Below, piece after piece: positions 63,401 through 64,000 of a DNA stretch of 64,000 nucleotides (position 1 is its first letter; each line of letters begins with the position of its first letter). The notes beneath the pieces were generated by a model. The model had not been told where the DNA came from and did no database searches. It was given only the letters and a program-made list of their open reading frames with translations. Location: NCBI GenBank assembly GCA_005778405.1, contig SXOA01000035.1, positions 1 through 64,000 on the forward strand, read 5' to 3'. Source of the stretch: Planctomycetaceae bacterium. Its GTDB lineage: Bacteria > Planctomycetota > Planctomycetia > Pirellulales > Pirellulaceae. The position numbers and the translations under genes were made by a program.

Positions 63401-63673
63401 GAAGTGACCGCGGTCCACTTCGTCGGCGACCAGGACATCGTCATCGTTTGCAGCGGCGACAAGATTGTCCGCTTCGTCAACGCAGCCAACGGCGGCAACG
63501 TCCGCGACTTCCCTGGTGGAGCGGACTACATGTATGCCTCTGGTGCATCCAATGACGGCAAGACGATCATTGCCGGCGGCGCTGACAGTGCTCTGCGAGT
63601 CTGGAACGAAAACGGCCAGTCCGTGATCATCTTCGAAGTTCCTAAACAGGATCCGATGACGGCGGCGAAGTAG
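60464..63673 (+). CDS. Cytochrome-type protein with two WD40 propellers joined by a coiled coil
   Basis: 1,069 residues. Sec signal MIALAALPLAFSARPANAEP. A PSCyt-type heme segment has FEKEILPIFRRNCLACH (CXXCH at 56-60). WD40 repeats 1-7 (about 155-470) include SLAFSPDGELLASGG, GVTFNADASKLVSGS and AIAIRADGKRIASVG. Residues about 477-755 are an Ala/Lys-rich coiled coil. WD40 repeats 8-14 (about 755-1060) include SVSFSPNGQTLATVG, GLDFSPDGQTLASCA and GVSWRADGRLLASSG. So two complete seven-blade propellers flank the coil. It probably scaffolds an envelope complex and may pass electrons through the heme. It is the last gene of the run starting at 52888. The ATG has no strong ribosome site (GAGGAT 10 bases upstream). 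Confidence 0.88.
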   Translation: MSIARSTFLTMIALAALPLAFSARPANAEPIAIAAVKHEGPVDFEKEILPIFRRNCLACHSATEAESDLVLETPQSILKGGSEGPSVVMGKGAESLLLKMAARQKEPFMPPPDNDVKAKALTPDELGLIKLWIDQGATGEVKGTGGPITWQPLPPGVNPIFAVAIAPDGQYAAAGRANQIFLYHIPSKRELGRLTDPSLIAKGIYKQPGVADLDLIQSLAFSPDGELLASGGFRTIKLWRKPKNAKKLDLAALEGPPRSIAVSVDGKFAAIGEETGKIKIFDLATGQIAKTLTGHTGPVTGVTFNADASKLVSGSQDKTFRVFNMADGMQIASVETPAPVNAVALVAADAQVATGGADNNLRLWALPAAAVTEPPKPVKEIAGHGQPITSLVSLPGGTQILTGCKDGIVRLIDVAGGNVVKQMNHGAPVDAIAIRADGKRIASVGANNIAKLWNAENQQLVIDMKGDYRTGLKVGESTRAVNLAKKQVELAKADLTEAGNRKKAEEENQKKSTEAQTAADAEFKKKDEAAKQPVIDKDAADKALVDATANKTKADEAKKVTDAAAVTANEALVAANKAKDEAVKAANDATTAATVALTAFNQAKEALAKDVNNQTLKDAVAATEKASVDAEAKKKAADEIKVAKEKGAVDADTAKKTADTNKQTGDKAATDAQNAFNTADQKVKQVTPVAMKAVEEKMAADRALKAAMRSVERAAESVKKSVEAIPGFEATVKTFEAQVTQRDAELMAVTKTVTESEKPLKSVSFSPNGQTLATVGDDQLLHSWDAETGAPVDIYTGQNAALSLVAFTKEGNAISLAANNTGVVWDFATEWKLERTIGSPDSAEMLVDRVTALDFSPDGKRLASGGGEPSRSGEIKIWNVENGQLILGYKEPHSDTVFGLDFSPDGQTLASCAADRFVKVWNAADGKFIRSFEGHTHHVLGVSWRADGRLLASSGADAAIKVWDARTGDQARTIAGYTKEVTAVHFVGDQDIVIVCSGDKIVRFVNAANGGNVRDFPGGADYMYASGASNDGKTIIAGGADSALRVWNENGQSVIIFEVPKQDPMTAAK

Positions 63674-64000
63674 GCATGTACTAACGGTAGTGTTCAGGTC
63701 CGTTTATTCCGGTTATGCCGATCAGAGAAACTATTCCCGCAAACGGCGAATCTTGCGGAATTTGGGGGAAGTGGCGAGCTGGACATGTCGGCAGAGCAGG
63801 AAAAAAACTTCAAAGAATTTTGCAAGTCGTAAAGTATTGAAGCGGTTATAGTTAACTTCCGCTAGCGATACAGCTTGCCAAGAAACCGTTTGCTTCCGGC
63901 AGGAAAATCCGGCAAACTCTTCATTAGAGACTTGGACTCAAGGTCTAGAGCTGCGCTGCCGACAGGCTAATCCTCCAATCATGCTGGAGGGGTGAGGAAG
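63674..64000. other. 327-base gene-free stretch at the right edge
   Basis: No open frame of note. A small hairpin, CCTCCA and TGGAGG near 63973-63992, merges into GGAGGGGTGAGGAAG at the very end, which would make a good ribosome site for a plus-strand gene just beyond the window. The middle (around 63815-63860) is AT-richer and could hold a promoter, but no -35/-10 pair has correct spacing. Confidence 0.4.

Noticed and set aside
1-64000. tRNA, rRNA, insertion sequences, prophage, CRISPR
   Set aside because: I looked for these through the window and found no cloverleaf, rRNA-like sequence, transposase, integrase, phage gene or regularly spaced repeats.

Overview
The window is GC-rich bacterial chromosome that is almost certainly from a planctomycete (Planctomycetota; the order Pirellulales is my guess from gene style and intergenic repeats, not something I could test). 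The evidence is six DUF1501 proteins with Tat signals, three large DUF1549/DUF1553 proteins with c-type heme motifs, a giant secreted protein with an LEERRVLA-type N-terminal motif, membrane-tethered Ser/Thr kinases, and many LamG, WD40 and PPC-like domains. I see no rRNA, tRNA, CRISPR array, insertion sequence or prophage. Forty-two protein genes are supported; one (secA) runs off the left edge.

Layout. 1-4914: secA (partial) and a membrane Ser/Thr kinase on the minus strand, then an RNase D-like exonuclease and a Cys-rich secreted coiled-coil protein on the plus strand. 5550-11641: a run of a sulfite-oxidase-type molybdopterin protein, a DUF1501 protein, a secreted alpha/alpha-toroid-like protein and a second DUF1501 protein. 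11651-25359: a LamG protein split by a propeller, then two mirror-image cassettes (cytochrome/DUF1549/LamG/DUF1553 followed by DUF1501) that converge on a 4-base stop-codon overlap at 19276-19279. 25468-26802: a Tat-exported Gfo/Idh/MocA oxidoreductase.

26810-35710 is a minus-strand regulatory block: RsbW-like ATPase and RsbV-like STAS protein, a HEAT-repeat protein, then a kinase, membrane protein, ECF sigma factor, probable zinc anti-sigma factor, membrane protein and zinc-ribbon protein. 35844-42227 encodes a giant secreted protein of about 2,127 residues with ELW-type repeats, a recent tandem duplication of a propeller module, and C-terminal RTX repeats. 42362-48250 holds an orphan EboE-like gene, a secreted protein, an ammonium transporter behind a convincing sigma-54 promoter, and an atypical Nramp-like transporter.

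48287-52698 is a tight minus-strand run: SRPBCC, DUF1428, a degenerate Hint-domain protein, a BNR-repeat protein, a MoaD/ThiS-like carrier and TrpD. 52888-63673 is a plus-strand set: DUF1501, a DUF1549/DUF1553 cytochrome with Ig-like domains, a PPC-type protein with a long coiled coil, and a cytochrome with two seven-repeat WD40 propellers joined by another long coiled coil. This last set is the best candidate for an undescribed envelope assembly. The envelope theme dominates: nine predicted Tat substrates and four heme-motif proteins lie in 64 kb. Short palindromic and dispersed repeats fill many intergenic gaps.
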